DNA from: JAFMJV01 sp963800275
GTDB lineage: Bacteria; Chloroflexota; Limnocylindria; Limnocylindrales; CSP1-4
Direction: 5' to 3'
Assembly (NCBI GenBank): GCA_963800275.1
Contig: CAWDAI010000013.1
Location: 1 to 64,000 of the forward strand
DNA: 64,000 bases
The notes under the pieces were generated by a model. It was not told the DNA's origin. It did not search any database and worked only from the letters and a program-made list of their open reading frames with translations. Below, one piece after another: positions 15,677 through 24,358 of this stretch. Each line of letters begins with the position of its first letter. Position 1 is the first letter of the stretch. The translations under genes were made by a program, and so were the position numbers.

Positions 15677-17005
15677 ATGCCCGCCCGTCGTTTCGACGTC
15701 CGATCCCGTATCTCCGCATGGCTCCGGCGCTGGCGTCCGCTGCTGCCCCTGTTCGCGGTGGAGATGATCGTGACCATCGGGTTCGGGGCCCTGCTGCCGG
15801 TGCTGCCGCTGTACGTGGAGGCCCACGGTATCGATGCCTCCGGTCTCGGCATCATCGTCGCTGCCTGGGCCGTGGCCAAGCTCATCACCGAGCCCTTCTT
15901 CGGCTGGTGGGCCGACCGCCATGAACGCAAGCCGCAGATGGTGATCGGCCTGCTGGCCTTCGCGGTCGTGAGCCTGCTACCGCTCTTCTTCACCAGCTTC
16001 GTCGCCTTCGTGGCCCTGCGCTTCCTGGCCGGCGTGGCCACGGCCGCCTTCGACCCCGCGGCCCGCGGCATGATCGTCGACGCCACCGAGGAGACCGAGC
16101 GCGGCGAGGCCTTCGGCTTCTACGGCGCCTTCCAGATCGCGGGCTTCGTCATCGGCCCGGCCATCGGCGGGCTCGGCTCGGAGATCGTGGGTGGCTACGG
16201 CTTCCCGTTCGTCTTCACCACGGTCCTCTCGCTCGTCGGCGCCTGGGTCCTGCTGCGCTACCTCGGTCGCGCGCCCCACGCGGTCGAGTCGCCCGAGTTC
16301 GCGCACCATCCCGAGGCCAGGCCGCTCCCAGCGGGCGACCCCTACAGTGCCTCGGAAGTCGCGGTCATCCCGGCTGACGATGTGCCAACCGAGGGGCAGG
16401 CACCGATCCGGGCCATCTTCAACCGCACCGTCGTGGGCACGCTTGTGCTCACGTTCGGCGTATACCTGACGTTCGGCACCTACGAGGTCGTGTGGTCGCT
16501 CTACCTCATCGCCCTCGGAGCATCGGTCGCCTGGGTCAGCCTGACCTTCGTAGCCTTCGGCATCCCCGAGGTCATCCTCGGCCCGCTCGCCGGCCGCATG
16601 GTCGATCGGCGCGGCCCGGTCGGCATCGTCATCGCCAGCGCGATCATCATCATCTTCGCGGGCTCGATCTACGCGCTGTCCTCCTCCTACCGGCTGTCGA
16701 CGGTGGTCGTCCCGTTGGAGGCTGCCGCCACGGCCGCCATGGCACCCGCGCTCTTCTCGATGCTCGCGCAGGGCACGCCCAAGGGGCGCTCCTCCACGGC
16801 GCAGGGCTTCTTCGGCGCGACCTCTACATTGGCGCTGGTGGTGGCATCACTCGCGGCGGGCAACCTCTTCGAGATCGGCATCGGCCTGCCGTTCTGGTTC
16901 TTCGTGGTCGGCCTGGCGCTGTGCACGGTGGTCGGCCTGGTCATCTACCGCTCAGGGCGTGCCCGCGTGGTGTCGCAGGATCTGGGGGTCGCGCCCACCG
17001 GCTGA
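15677..17005 (+). CDS. major facilitator superfamily transporter
   Basis: A 442-residue MFS protein with twelve predicted membrane segments split by a hydrophilic loop of about 45 residues (around 205-250). The loop after segment two carries the MFS signature (GWWADRHERKPQM). A mirrored pattern follows segment eight (GRMVDRRGPVG). The PLLPLFAVEMIVTIGFGALL start and general layout fit drug- or metabolite-efflux MFS members; the substrate is unknown. TAGGCT (15663-15668) lies eight bases before the ATG, again leaderless. It diverges from the RecB-like nuclease. Confidence 0.82.
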   Translation: MPARRFDVRSRISAWLRRWRPLLPLFAVEMIVTIGFGALLPVLPLYVEAHGIDASGLGIIVAAWAVAKLITEPFFGWWADRHERKPQMVIGLLAFAVVSLLPLFFTSFVAFVALRFLAGVATAAFDPAARGMIVDATEETERGEAFGFYGAFQIAGFVIGPAIGGLGSEIVGGYGFPFVFTTVLSLVGAWVLLRYLGRAPHAVESPEFAHHPEARPLPAGDPYSASEVAVIPADDVPTEGQAPIRAIFNRTVVGTLVLTFGVYLTFGTYEVVWSLYLIALGASVAWVSLTFVAFGIPEVILGPLAGRMVDRRGPVGIVIASAIIIIFAGSIYALSSSYRLSTVVVPLEAAATAAMAPALFSMLAQGTPKGRSSTAQGFFGATSTLALVVASLAAGNLFEIGIGLPFWFFVVGLALCTVVGLVIYRSGRARVVSQDLGVAPTG

Positions 17006-17300
17006 GCCGCCACCGGCTGAGCCGCTGCCGCCGACTGAGCCACCGCCGGGGCGGGCGGCCGGCTGAGCTGGCGGCCTCTCTTCGCTGTCCCCCTCCCGGG
17101 GCCTCCTAGTCCCCATTGACTGTTGCGTTCACGAAGCGCACTTCCGGGCGCATCTCGGAGCTGTGGCCACGCGAGAGGCGATGAACCATTCCTGGGCGAC
17201 TCACGCGTCCCACCAGCCGACATCCGAGCCCACCCGGCATGAAACGTCAGCTGAGGGTACGGGTCGCGGACGTAACAGTCGCATCGGAATAGCGGCCCCG

Positions 17301-17522
17301 GCGACGAAGGGCGCGGCCCCGGCGACGGAGGGCACGGCCCGGGCGACGGAGGGCACGGCCCGGGCGACGGAGGGCACCGCGGAGCTGGAGGGGGCGGCCC
17401 GGGCGACGAGAGCCGGGGCGACGGAGGGCACGGCCCGGGCGACGGAGGGCGCGGCCCGGGCGACGGAGGGCACGGCCCGGGCGACGGAGGGCACGGCGGG
17501 GCTGGAGGGGGCGGTTCCGCCG
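17301..17522. repeat. 21-bp-period minisatellite
   Basis: The 613-base gap 17006-17618 has no convincing gene. Its core is a tandem array whose usual unit is GCGACGGAGGGCACGGCCCG plus G (21 bp). Units begin at 17301, 17322, 17343, 17364, 17403, 17418, 17439, 17460 and 17481; two are atypical (39 and 15 bp). Every unit length is a multiple of three, so a plus-strand frame reads a seven-residue ATEGTAR repeat without interruption (17163-17570), and a minus-strand frame is also open. Whether either is translated is unknown. Upstream (17006-17075) is a looser repeat of CCGGCTGAGCCGC. Confidence 0.8.
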
Positions 17523-17618
17523 CCGATAGGCCTAGTGACCAAGTCCCTCCATTCGGCTCTTGCCTCGTGATGTAAACGTTGTCATGGTGGTGGCATACGT
17601 GAACAAGGAGGTTCGGGT

Positions 17619-17879
17619 ATGTCCTGGGTCTTCATGGTGTCCGTCGTCGTGCTCCTCATCGCGACCGCGCTCATCGAGCTTCGAGCGGTACGCATCGGCG
17701 ACGAGCGCCAACACCACGCTCCCGGCTACGCCCTCGTCATGGGCGGCATCATCGTCATCGGCGTGGGCATCGCTGCAGCCGTGGCTGAGCGGGCGCCCCT
17801 CGCTCTGCTGGCGTCCTGCGCGGGGCTGCTGGCGGTCGCCCTCGGGGCCAAGCGACCAAGGGGCCTGCACGCGCACTAG
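17619..17879 (+). CDS. small membrane protein, 86 aa
   Basis: Hydrophobic segments at about residues 3-19, 39-60 and 62-77 suggest two or three membrane helices. A short polar loop (RAVRIGDERQHHAPG) and a basic tail (AKRPRGLHAH) complete it. AAGGAGG (17605-17611) lies seven bases before the ATG, a near-ideal ribosome site. No family is recognised. It sits between the minisatellite and the convergent hydrogenase-accessory operon. Confidence 0.6.
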   Translation: MSWVFMVSVVVLLIATALIELRAVRIGDERQHHAPGYALVMGGIIVIGVGIAAAVAERAPLALLASCAGLLAVALGAKRPRGLHAH

Positions 17880-17947
17880 GCTGCCCGCGCGCTAGCAGGC
17901 CACCAGCGCCGGCCAGCATCCGCGCGGGCCACCGGCGCCGCCCGCCA

Positions 17948-18779
17948 CTACAGCGTCTGGTTGGCCAGCTCCAGCTGCCGTGCCGTCCGCCGCTGCAGCG
18001 CCTCCAGGCGCGACTGGGTCAGCACCTCGCAGGCCCAATCCCAGTGCAGTGAGACCACGTCGCCCACGTTCACGTCGGACACGAAACCGGTGCCGTCCAG
18101 CCACCGTCGCACCGTCTGCACCTTGGGCTTGGCCAGGGACAGCTTGCCCCCGTATAGCTCGAGCGGCACGGCGTTGACCACGAGCGAGTCGCCGGCGATC
18201 TCCACCACCCGGCCCCAGCGGATGCGGCAGGCATCCATCAGCCCCAGCGCATCGGCCACGCTGCCCTGCCGGCGCGACCCGATCATCGGGAACACGTCGA
18301 AGACATGGAACGCGTGCGTCGGGCGTGCACCCGCCTTGGGCTTGTCCTGCAGCCACTTCCAGGTATCGGCCGGCAGCTGGGCCTTGAAGCGCTTGCCCAT
18401 GGAGTACGTCATCAGCACCGGGTCCACGTGGTCCGACAGGGTGTTGCCGATCCAGTAGGCGTCGACCACGAGCAGGTCCAGCGGATCGGCCACGTTGTTG
18501 GACTCCGCGATCAGCTGCAGGTAGGGAAAGGCACCCTCGAAGCCGGCGGCGAGGTCGCGCAGACCCCGGTCGATATCGTGCGCCCGCTTGCCCTCCGGCG
18601 CCTCCGACTCCGCCGACCCCATCGCAGCGGATCTCCAGCTCCAGCAGTGAGCGCCAATCCTCCGGGCCGCACAGGCCCAGGCGGTTCGGGCCGAAGGCGT
18701 AGCGCGCGAAGAGCACCGGGCCGGTCAGGGCGGGGCGCTGCGGTCGAGGGGCTTCCGAGCGGTAGAGGATGATGGACAT
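17948..18779 (-). CDS. DUF6390-like protein of the hydrogenase-maturation cluster (one frameshift)
   Basis: From the ATG at 18779 the product starts MSIILYRSEAPRPQRPALTG and continues with VLFARYAFGPNRLGLCGPED. Near 18615-18640 one extra base moves the reading frame; the correct continuation is AAGFEGAFPYLQLIAESNNV, DPLDLLVVDAYWIGNTLSDH and onward to 17948. Corrected length is about 276 residues. The motif pattern (YAF.PNRLG.CGP ... F.GA.PYL.LIA ... DPLD..VV.AYW.GN) is what I associate with DUF6390, a family of unknown function seen near hydrogenase genes. It is third in the hypA-hypC-DUF6390 operon, 13 bases after hypC. Confidence 0.65.
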
Positions 18780-18792
18780 CGAAGCAGCAGCG

Positions 18793-19041
18793 TCAGTCGG
18801 CCCGATCGAGCGAGACGGCCTCCCCGGGCGCCCCCACGAGGATGCCGAAGGCGCGGCTCATCTCTGCCGCCTGGTCCTCGTCGAGGACCCGCACGACGGT
18901 GCCGCTGTTGACGAGCACCCAGTCGCCGACCGCCAGGTCTGGCTCCAGCATCATCGAGGCCTTGTCCACCTGGCCGCTCGTCTCGACCTCGCAGATCTGG
19001 CCGTCGACCGCGACCACGCGGCCGGGCATCATCAGGCACAT
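18793..19041 (-). CDS. hypC: HypC/HybG-family hydrogenase maturation chaperone
   Basis: An 82-residue protein starting MCLMMPGRVVAVDG, with the N-terminal cysteine at position 2 that is essential in HypC for holding the Fe(CN)2CO moiety with HypD and for contacting the hydrogenase large subunit. The rest is the small OB-like barrel (VGDWVLVNSGTVVRVLDED). The length is typical. A GGAGG site lies eight bases upstream. It overlaps the end of hypA by ten bases. HypD, HypE, HypF and HypB are not in the window. Confidence 0.88.
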   Translation of the reverse strand: MCLMMPGRVVAVDGQICEVETSGQVDKASMMLEPDLAVGDWVLVNSGTVVRVLDEDQAAEMSRAFGILVGAPGEAVSLDRAD

Positions 19042-19364
19042 GGGGCTACCTCCCGGCACACCACGGCTGGCCCGGGAACCTCGGGCAGGGGAGCGCCACA
19101 GTGGTCGCAGCGGGGGTCGTCTGGCGACGATTTCATCGCCAGACGACCGCACACCGCGCAATGGACATCGTTGGTCGTGACCGTGAAGGTCGTGGACGCA
19201 TGACCGTGCTCGACCAGGTAGTAGGCAGCGTTGAGCGCCACCGTCTCGGAGTCGGCCCGGGTGGCATCGCGGATCTCCAGCTCCAGCTGACCGCCCTGGC
19301 CGCTGGCCGGCCAGTTGGCGATCACCTTGGCGATGGCGACCCCGACGATCCCTGCGTCATGCAT
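19032..19364 (-). CDS. hypA: HypA/HybF-family hydrogenase nickel-insertion protein
   Basis: A 110-residue protein with the HypA layout. The N-terminal MHDAG provides the nickel-binding His2 (the family usually has MHE; here Asp replaces Glu). An alpha/beta core follows (ELEIRDATRADSETVALNAA), then a zinc site HCAVCGRLAMKSSPDDPRC and HCGAPL, i.e. two CxxC pairs about twelve residues apart. HypA delivers nickel to [NiFe]-hydrogenase precursors. It is the first gene of the minus-strand operon and diverges from the cNMP-binding gene. Confidence 0.8.
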   Translation of the reverse strand: MHDAGIVGVAIAKVIANWPASGQGGQLELEIRDATRADSETVALNAAYYLVEHGHASTTFTVTTNDVHCAVCGRLAMKSSPDDPRCDHCGAPLPEVPGPAVVCREVAPCA

Positions 19365-19493
19365 GGCCCCATGATGCCCCTCCAAGGCGGACGCTGCCGC
19401 TGGCGAACGGCCCAAGGCCCCGGGTCGAGCGGCCCCAACGGTCCGGGTCGGCCGGCCCTGTGGTGGGGACCGCCGTCCGCTGAGTGTGGCCCC

Positions 19494-19976
19494 ATGCCTG
19501 ATCCCGCGATGATCGCTGCCGATATCCGCGCGACCTGGTTCGGTGCCGACCTGCCTGAGGCCTCGCTCGAGCGCCTGGCTCTGATGGCCCGCGAGTACGA
19601 GGCCCCGCCGCGAACCCGGCTGCTGCGCGAGGGCGACGACACCAGGGAGCTGAGCATCCTCGTACGCGGCCGGATCGCGCTCACCGAGCATGTCGCCGGC
19701 CGCGGGTCGGTCACGCTCATGAGTGCCGAGCCGGGCGACGTCTTCGGCTGGTCGGCGCTGATCCCGCCATACCGCGCGACAGCCACCGTGGTGAGCCTGG
19801 AGCCGGTCTACGTCATCGCCATCGACTCCGAGTCGCTGCGTGCCGCACTCAAGGAGGACTGCGCCCTGGGGGCTGGGGTCTACCCCCGGCTGGCGGAAGC
19901 GCTGGCCCATCGACTGGAGGCCACTCGCCAGCAGCTGCTCGACGTCTACAGCTCAGAGCAGCGCACGCCCTGGTGA
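19494..19976 (+). CDS. cyclic-nucleotide-binding-domain protein without DNA-binding domain
   Basis: A 160-residue protein consisting of one CRP-like cNMP-binding domain (LLREGDDTRELSILVRGRIA ... AEPGDVFGWSALIPPYRATA; the phosphate-binding cassette is poorly conserved). No helix-turn-helix follows; the C-terminal helix EALAHRLEATRQQLLDVYS ends the protein. Stand-alone domains of this kind accompany [NiFe]-hydrogenase loci in several phyla. It overlaps the protease gene by four bases (GTGA), so both are one operon. A role in tuning or assembling a hydrogenase is inferred. Confidence 0.75.
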   Translation: MPDPAMIAADIRATWFGADLPEASLERLALMAREYEAPPRTRLLREGDDTRELSILVRGRIALTEHVAGRGSVTLMSAEPGDVFGWSALIPPYRATATVVSLEPVYVIAIDSESLRAALKEDCALGAGVYPRLAEALAHRLEATRQQLLDVYSSEQRTPW

Positions 19977-20515
19977 GCGCACCCGACCCGGGGCGCGGCC
20001 GCGACCTCCTGCCTGGCGGGACGCCCCCGCAGCTGACCGAGCAACGAGCCGGCATCGTCGTCTTCGCCTGTGGCGATCCCGCGCATGCGGAGCACGACTC
20101 GGTGGCCATCGCAGCCTGTACCTCCCTCCCGCCCGAGCTGACCGAGCGGATCGACCTCAAGCTCGTGGGCCCGATGCGCCCGGAGTACCTGCGCGACCTG
20201 GCACCCGCGACGCAGGTGCTCATCGTGGACACGCTGGCCACCACACCCGGCGAGGTGGTCGAGGTCGCGCTGCTGGAGCTGAGCGGGCGCGAGGAGCCGC
20301 TGGCGGCGAGCTCGACGCCCGATCCGCCGCTGGACGAGGTCGTGGCCATGGGCCAGCTCCTGCGGGATACACCGCTGGCCGGCTGGTTCGTGGGCTTGGG
20401 CGTGCCCTCGGTCGACTTGCGCCGCCCGCCCGATCCCGGGGCGGTGGCGTCGTTGCGCGCGGTGGTCTCTCGCACCCTCGCGGCGATCACGGGCACGGAT
20501 CCGGACGAGCGCTAG
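19973..20515 (+). CDS. hydrogenase maturation protease (HyaD/HycI-like)
   Basis: A 180-residue protein with the hydrogenase-protease pattern: AGIVVFACGDPAHAEHDSVA in place of the usual 'vlgiGNpl.gDDg.G', LVGPMRPEYLRDLA, then QVLIVDTLATTPGEV for the second metal-binding region. The first conserved Asp/Glu is not obvious, so the active site is divergent. These enzymes cut the C-terminal peptide from the large subunit after nickel insertion. It starts inside the cNMP-binding gene. Hydrogenase structural genes normally lie between such genes but are absent. Confidence 0.7.
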   Translation: MSAPDPGRGRDLLPGGTPPQLTEQRAGIVVFACGDPAHAEHDSVAIAACTSLPPELTERIDLKLVGPMRPEYLRDLAPATQVLIVDTLATTPGEVVEVALLELSGREEPLAASSTPDPPLDEVVAMGQLLRDTPLAGWFVGLGVPSVDLRRPPDPGAVASLRAVVSRTLAAITGTDPDER

Positions 20516-20558
20516 ACGTGCCTTGACGGCACACGCCGGAGTCGCCACGCTTTGGTCG

Positions 20559-21881
20559 ATGCCTGCCGTCAAGTTCGCCCGGAGCGGTGATGTCTCCGTC
20601 GCCTATTCCGCGAATGGGGAAGGTCCCCTCGATATCGTCTACGTCCAGGGCGCCTATTCGCATCTCGAGGTCATGTGGGAGCTGCCCCAGTTCCGCCACT
20701 TCTGTGAGCGCCTGGGCGAGTTCGCCCGACTCATCCGCTTCGACAAGCGAGGCATGGGCATGTCCGATCGCGTACCCGGTGCCACCACCCTGGAGACGCG
20801 CATGGATGACATCCGCGCGGTGATGGACGCCGTCGGCAGCGAGCGTGCCGCGCTCATCGGCCAGTCGGAGGGAGGCCCCCTCTCGATGCTCTTCGCCGCC
20901 GCCTACCCGGAGCGGACCGATGCGCTCATCCTCGCCGGCGCGGAAGTCCGCGAGCGCCGCGACGAGGAATGGCCGTGGGGCGAGTCCAGCCATGTCGAGT
21001 TCGAGGAGGCCATGGCCGCGATCCCCGAGCGAGTGGGCCAGGGCGCCAGCTTCGGGCACTTCGCGCCCAGCGTCGGCGACGTCGACTGGGGGCGCGAGTG
21101 GCTGGGCAAGATCCAGCGCAACGCCGGCACGCCCGGCTCCCTGGAAGCGTTCATGCGCATGGCCTTCGACATCGACGTCCGCCACGTGGCGCCGGCGATC
21201 AGGGTGCCCACGCTGGTCTTCCACGCCGTCGACGACGAGATCTGCCATGTCGAGAACGGCCGCTTCCTGGCGCGCACCATCCCGGGCGCTCGGTACGTGG
21301 AATATCCCGGAGCGGACCATCTGCCCTGGTTTGGGCTGGCTGATCCCTTCATCGCCGAGGTCCGCAGCTTCCTCGCTGGCGAGCTGCCCCCGCCCGAGGT
21401 CGAGCGCGTACTGGCCACGGTCCTGTTCACGGACATCGTCGGCTCGACCGCTGCGGCGGCCCGGCTGGGCGACGTCCGCTGGCGCCAGGCGCTGGCCGAG
21501 CATCACGCCATCGTGCGCTCAGCGGTCGAGCGCTTCGGGGGGCGCGAGGTGGACATGGCCGGTGACGGCGTCCTGGCCACCTTCGATGGTCCCGCGCGGG
21601 CGATCCGCTGTGCCCAGACCATCCAGCTCGCTTCGAAGCCGCTCGGCTTCGACGTGCGCGCGGGCGTCCACACCGGCGAGATCGAGCGCCTGCCGGGCAG
21701 TGTCACCGGCATCGCCGTCCACATCGGGGCGCGCGTGGCCGCAGCCGCAAGCGCGGGCGAGGTGCTGGTCTCGGCCATCGTGCCTCAGCTGACCGCCGGC
21801 AGCGATCTCTCCTATGAGGACCGTGGGCTGCACGGCCTCAAGGGCGTTCCGGACGAGATGCGTCTGTTCGCCGTGGCCTGA
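20559..21881 (+). CDS. alpha/beta-hydrolase fused to class III adenylate/guanylate cyclase
   Basis: A 440-residue fusion. Residues 1-275 form an alpha/beta-hydrolase with the nucleophile elbow IGQSEGGPLS (about residue 100) and the catalytic His in GADHLPWFG. Residues 285-440 form a class III cyclase domain: ATVLFTDIVGSTAAAARLGD (first metal-binding Asp in FTD), GREVDMAGDGVLATFDGP (second), and VRAGVHTGEIERLPG. Such fusions are common in Actinobacteria and Chloroflexota; the hydrolase part may sense a small molecule. cAMP made here might serve the nearby cNMP-binding protein. The start is the ATG at 20559. Confidence 0.88.
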   Translation: MPAVKFARSGDVSVAYSANGEGPLDIVYVQGAYSHLEVMWELPQFRHFCERLGEFARLIRFDKRGMGMSDRVPGATTLETRMDDIRAVMDAVGSERAALIGQSEGGPLSMLFAAAYPERTDALILAGAEVRERRDEEWPWGESSHVEFEEAMAAIPERVGQGASFGHFAPSVGDVDWGREWLGKIQRNAGTPGSLEAFMRMAFDIDVRHVAPAIRVPTLVFHAVDDEICHVENGRFLARTIPGARYVEYPGADHLPWFGLADPFIAEVRSFLAGELPPPEVERVLATVLFTDIVGSTAAAARLGDVRWRQALAEHHAIVRSAVERFGGREVDMAGDGVLATFDGPARAIRCAQTIQLASKPLGFDVRAGVHTGEIERLPGSVTGIAVHIGARVAAAASAGEVLVSAIVPQLTAGSDLSYEDRGLHGLKGVPDEMRLFAVA

Positions 21882-21910
21882 GCCGGCTGGGCGGCTCGTA
21901 CAATCCCGCG

Positions 21911-22732
21911 ATGGTCGAACGTTTCATCGACGTGCCTGGGGGCAGGCTCGAGGTCCACGATTTCGGCGCTGGTCCTCCGGTCGTGCTGCTGCACGCGAAC
22001 ATCGTCGACGCCTGGGCCTGGGAGCCGCTGACGCCGTTCCTGCTCGACGCCGACTACCGCGTCGCTGCCTTCGACCGACGCGGTTTCGGCGGCTCCACCA
22101 CCGGGGACATCGAATTCACCCACCGCGCCGATACCCTCGCGGTGCTCGACGCGCTGGGGCTGGAGCGCGCGGTGCTGGTGGGCAATTCGGCTGGCGGCCA
22201 GATCGCGCTCGACGCCGCGATCGAGGCGCCCGAGCGCGTGGCCGGGTTGGTGCTTATCGGCGCCGCCGTGCCCGGCTATCACCCGGACCTCTCGCCGGCG
22301 GAAGAAGCCCTCGAGGCGGAGCTGGAGGCAGCCGACGAGAGCGGCGATCCCGAACGCATCGCCGACGCCGACGTGCGGGCCTGGGTCGACGGCCCGGGTC
22401 AGCCAGCCGACCGCGTCCCCGAGGACATCCGCGAGCTGGTCCGCGAGATGGATCGAGCGCTGAATGAACCCGGTCGTGTCCGGGGCCGGCCGTCGCCTGC
22501 GCGACCGCCCGCAGCAGAGCGGCTGGACCGGCTCACGATGCCCGTCCTCGCGGTGGCCGGCGAGCTGGACTTCTCCGATCTGGTAGCCACGACCGACTAC
22601 CTCGCCGCGCACGCGCCTAACGCGAGGGCGCTGGTCATGCCAGGGGTGGCGCACCTCATCGGCCTGGAGGCGCCCGAGGAGCTGGGCGCGGCCGTTATCG
22701 ACTTCCTCGCGCCGCTGCCGCGCTGGGGGTAG
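21911..22732 (+). CDS. alpha/beta-fold hydrolase
   Basis: A 273-residue hydrolase: oxyanion strand VVLLHANIVDAWAWEPL, nucleophile elbow VGNSAGGQIALD (Ser about 96), acid in the LAVAGELDFSDLV segment and the catalytic His in VAHLIGLEAPEE near the end. The lid region (about 125-195) is rich in Asp and Glu. The substrate is unknown. TACAAT (21899-21904) ends six bases before the ATG, so it probably has its own leaderless message although it follows the cyclase fusion by only 29 bases. Confidence 0.85.
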   Translation: MVERFIDVPGGRLEVHDFGAGPPVVLLHANIVDAWAWEPLTPFLLDADYRVAAFDRRGFGGSTTGDIEFTHRADTLAVLDALGLERAVLVGNSAGGQIALDAAIEAPERVAGLVLIGAAVPGYHPDLSPAEEALEAELEAADESGDPERIADADVRAWVDGPGQPADRVPEDIRELVREMDRALNEPGRVRGRPSPARPPAAERLDRLTMPVLAVAGELDFSDLVATTDYLAAHAPNARALVMPGVAHLIGLEAPEELGAAVIDFLAPLPRWG

Positions 22733-22914
22733 CCGTCACCGGCCTCCGTCGTGCTTGCGCCGCGGGGTACGATGGGCGGGCCCAGTGCCCTGGTGAACGC
22801 CGGGGAGGCTTTGGAGGAGGCGTGGGCGAAAGGCACGACCCGTGCGGTTCGGGAGCCGCGCGGAGCGGGTCAGCCGTGTACGTGCTCCTCGTACAGCGAA
22901 AGGAGCAGATCCCC

Positions 22915-24213
22915 ATGACGATGCGCAAGCGCGCGTTCGGCATCGGTATGACCGCCGCCCTGGCGATGTCGCTCGTTGGCGGCGCCGTTGCCGCGCAGGA
23001 CCCGGTGGTGATCCTGTCGACGCAGATGGTGCCGGAGGAAGAGGCGGCCATGATGCGGAACGACATCATGGCCGGCTATGACGGTTCGTTCGACTTCGTC
23101 GGTACTGAGACCGGACCCTTCGTCGATACCCTTCGGGCCGAGGCTGAGTCCGGCTCGGGTGACACCAGCGTGGCACTCGCCCTTCATGGCGAGCTCTCGA
23201 CGCTGGGTGCGGAAGACCTGCTCATGGACCTCTCCGACATCGCGTCGGAGGTGGACGCGGCTCCGGCCTTCATGGAGCTCGGCAAGCTGGGCACAGACCA
23301 GCAGCTGTACATCCCCATGATGCAGGCGACCTACATCATGGCCGCCCGCAAGGAAGCGCTCGACTACCTGCCCGAGGGCGCGGATATCAACGCCCTCACC
23401 TGGGACCAGGTCAAGGAGTGGGGCGCCAACATGACCGAGGCCACCGGTGAGCGCCTGTTGGGCTTCCCCTTCGGTGAGGACGGTCTGCGCCATCGCCTGT
23501 TGCAGGGCTATCTCTACCCGGCCTTCACCGGCCACGTGAACAACGACTTCGCGACCCAGGCCGGCGTGGACATGTGGGACTGGCTGCTGGACGCCTGGCA
23601 GTACGTGAACCCGCAGTCGACGACCTACGGCTTCATGCAGGAGCCCCTCCAGAGCGGTGAGGTCTGGGTGGCCTGGGACCACACGGCCCGCCTGATCGAT
23701 GCGCTCAACTCCGATCCCGAGAACTTCGTGGCCTTCCCCAGCCCGGCGGGGCCGGCGGGCCGCGCGTTCATGCCGGTCATCGTCGGCCTGGCCGTGCCCA
23801 AGACGGCGCCTGACCCCGAGGGTGCCAAGGAGATCATCAAGTACCTCCTCCAGCCCGAGACGCAGGGCACGACGCTCGCCGCCGTCAGCTTCTTCCCGGT
23901 CGCGACCGGCGAGGTGCCCGCTGACGTCGGGCCCGGCGTGCAGGCGGAAGCGGCCGCCATCAGCGGGCAGTCCGGAGCGGCCGACGCTCTGCCTGCGCTG
24001 CTGCCGGTCGGTCTCGGCGACCAGGGTGGTGCCTACAGCGACGTCTTCAAGGATGCGCTCGCGTCCATCATCGTCGAGGGTGCCGATCCAGCCGAGACGC
24101 TCGCGGCCCTTGCCCCCACGCTGCAGGAGATCTTCGACTCCACCGGCGCGCCCTGCTGGACGCCCGATGAGGTCGTCGAAGGCCAGCCCTGCGTGGTCGG
24201 CGTCGCCGAGTAG
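22915..24213 (+). CDS. ABC transporter sugar-binding protein
   Basis: A 432-residue extracellular solute-binding protein of the carbohydrate (family 1) type. The signal peptide covers about residues 1-27 (MTMRKRAFGIGMTAALAMSL ... AVAAQ). The mature part shows typical elements (IMAGYDGSFDFVGTE, YIPMMQATYIMAARKEALDY, GEVWVAWDHTARLIDAL, FMPVIVGLAVPKTAPDPEGA). No lipobox cysteine follows the signal, so it may be free or anchored otherwise. AAAGGAG precedes the ATG. It heads the operon with two permeases, an ATPase and a glycosidase. A TACGAT at 22768-22773 may be its -10 box. Confidence 0.88.
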   Translation: MTMRKRAFGIGMTAALAMSLVGGAVAAQDPVVILSTQMVPEEEAAMMRNDIMAGYDGSFDFVGTETGPFVDTLRAEAESGSGDTSVALALHGELSTLGAEDLLMDLSDIASEVDAAPAFMELGKLGTDQQLYIPMMQATYIMAARKEALDYLPEGADINALTWDQVKEWGANMTEATGERLLGFPFGEDGLRHRLLQGYLYPAFTGHVNNDFATQAGVDMWDWLLDAWQYVNPQSTTYGFMQEPLQSGEVWVAWDHTARLIDALNSDPENFVAFPSPAGPAGRAFMPVIVGLAVPKTAPDPEGAKEIIKYLLQPETQGTTLAAVSFFPVATGEVPADVGPGVQAEAAAISGQSGAADALPALLPVGLGDQGGAYSDVFKDALASIIVEGADPAETLAALAPTLQEIFDSTGAPCWTPDEVVEGQPCVVGVAE

Positions 24214-24264
24214 CCCGATTCCTGACGCGCGCGACGTTCCCGGGTCGCGCGCCCCGCCCCGAGT

Positions 24265-24295
24265 GGGCGCGACGGGGGTCACCCCCGCCGTCCGC
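24265..24295 (+). terminator. intercistronic hairpin after the binding-protein gene
   Basis: CGGGGG (24273-24278) pairs with CCCCCG (24282-24287) around TCA in the 145-base gap between the binding-protein and permease genes. No T-run follows. Such hairpins often make the binding protein more abundant than the membrane parts by stabilising its mRNA or by partial termination. Confidence 0.35.
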
Positions 24296-24358
24296 CCGGG
24301 GCGGAACTGCCCCCACGCTGGGCCCGGTCCGTCGAAGTGAGGGAGGGACGCCCCCGGC

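Noticed and set aside
17301..17522. CRISPR array
   Set aside because: The units are directly adjacent with no unique spacers and no cas genes are present.
17163..17570. ATEGTAR-repeat open frame as a protein-coding gene
   Set aside because: It arises from the minisatellite, with no ribosome site and an equally open frame on the other strand; kept only as a repeat with a note that frame is preserved.
19973..20515. Universal-stress or unrelated hypothetical protein
   Set aside because: Position in the hyp/cNMP cluster and the protease-like strand order favour a divergent hydrogenase maturation protease.
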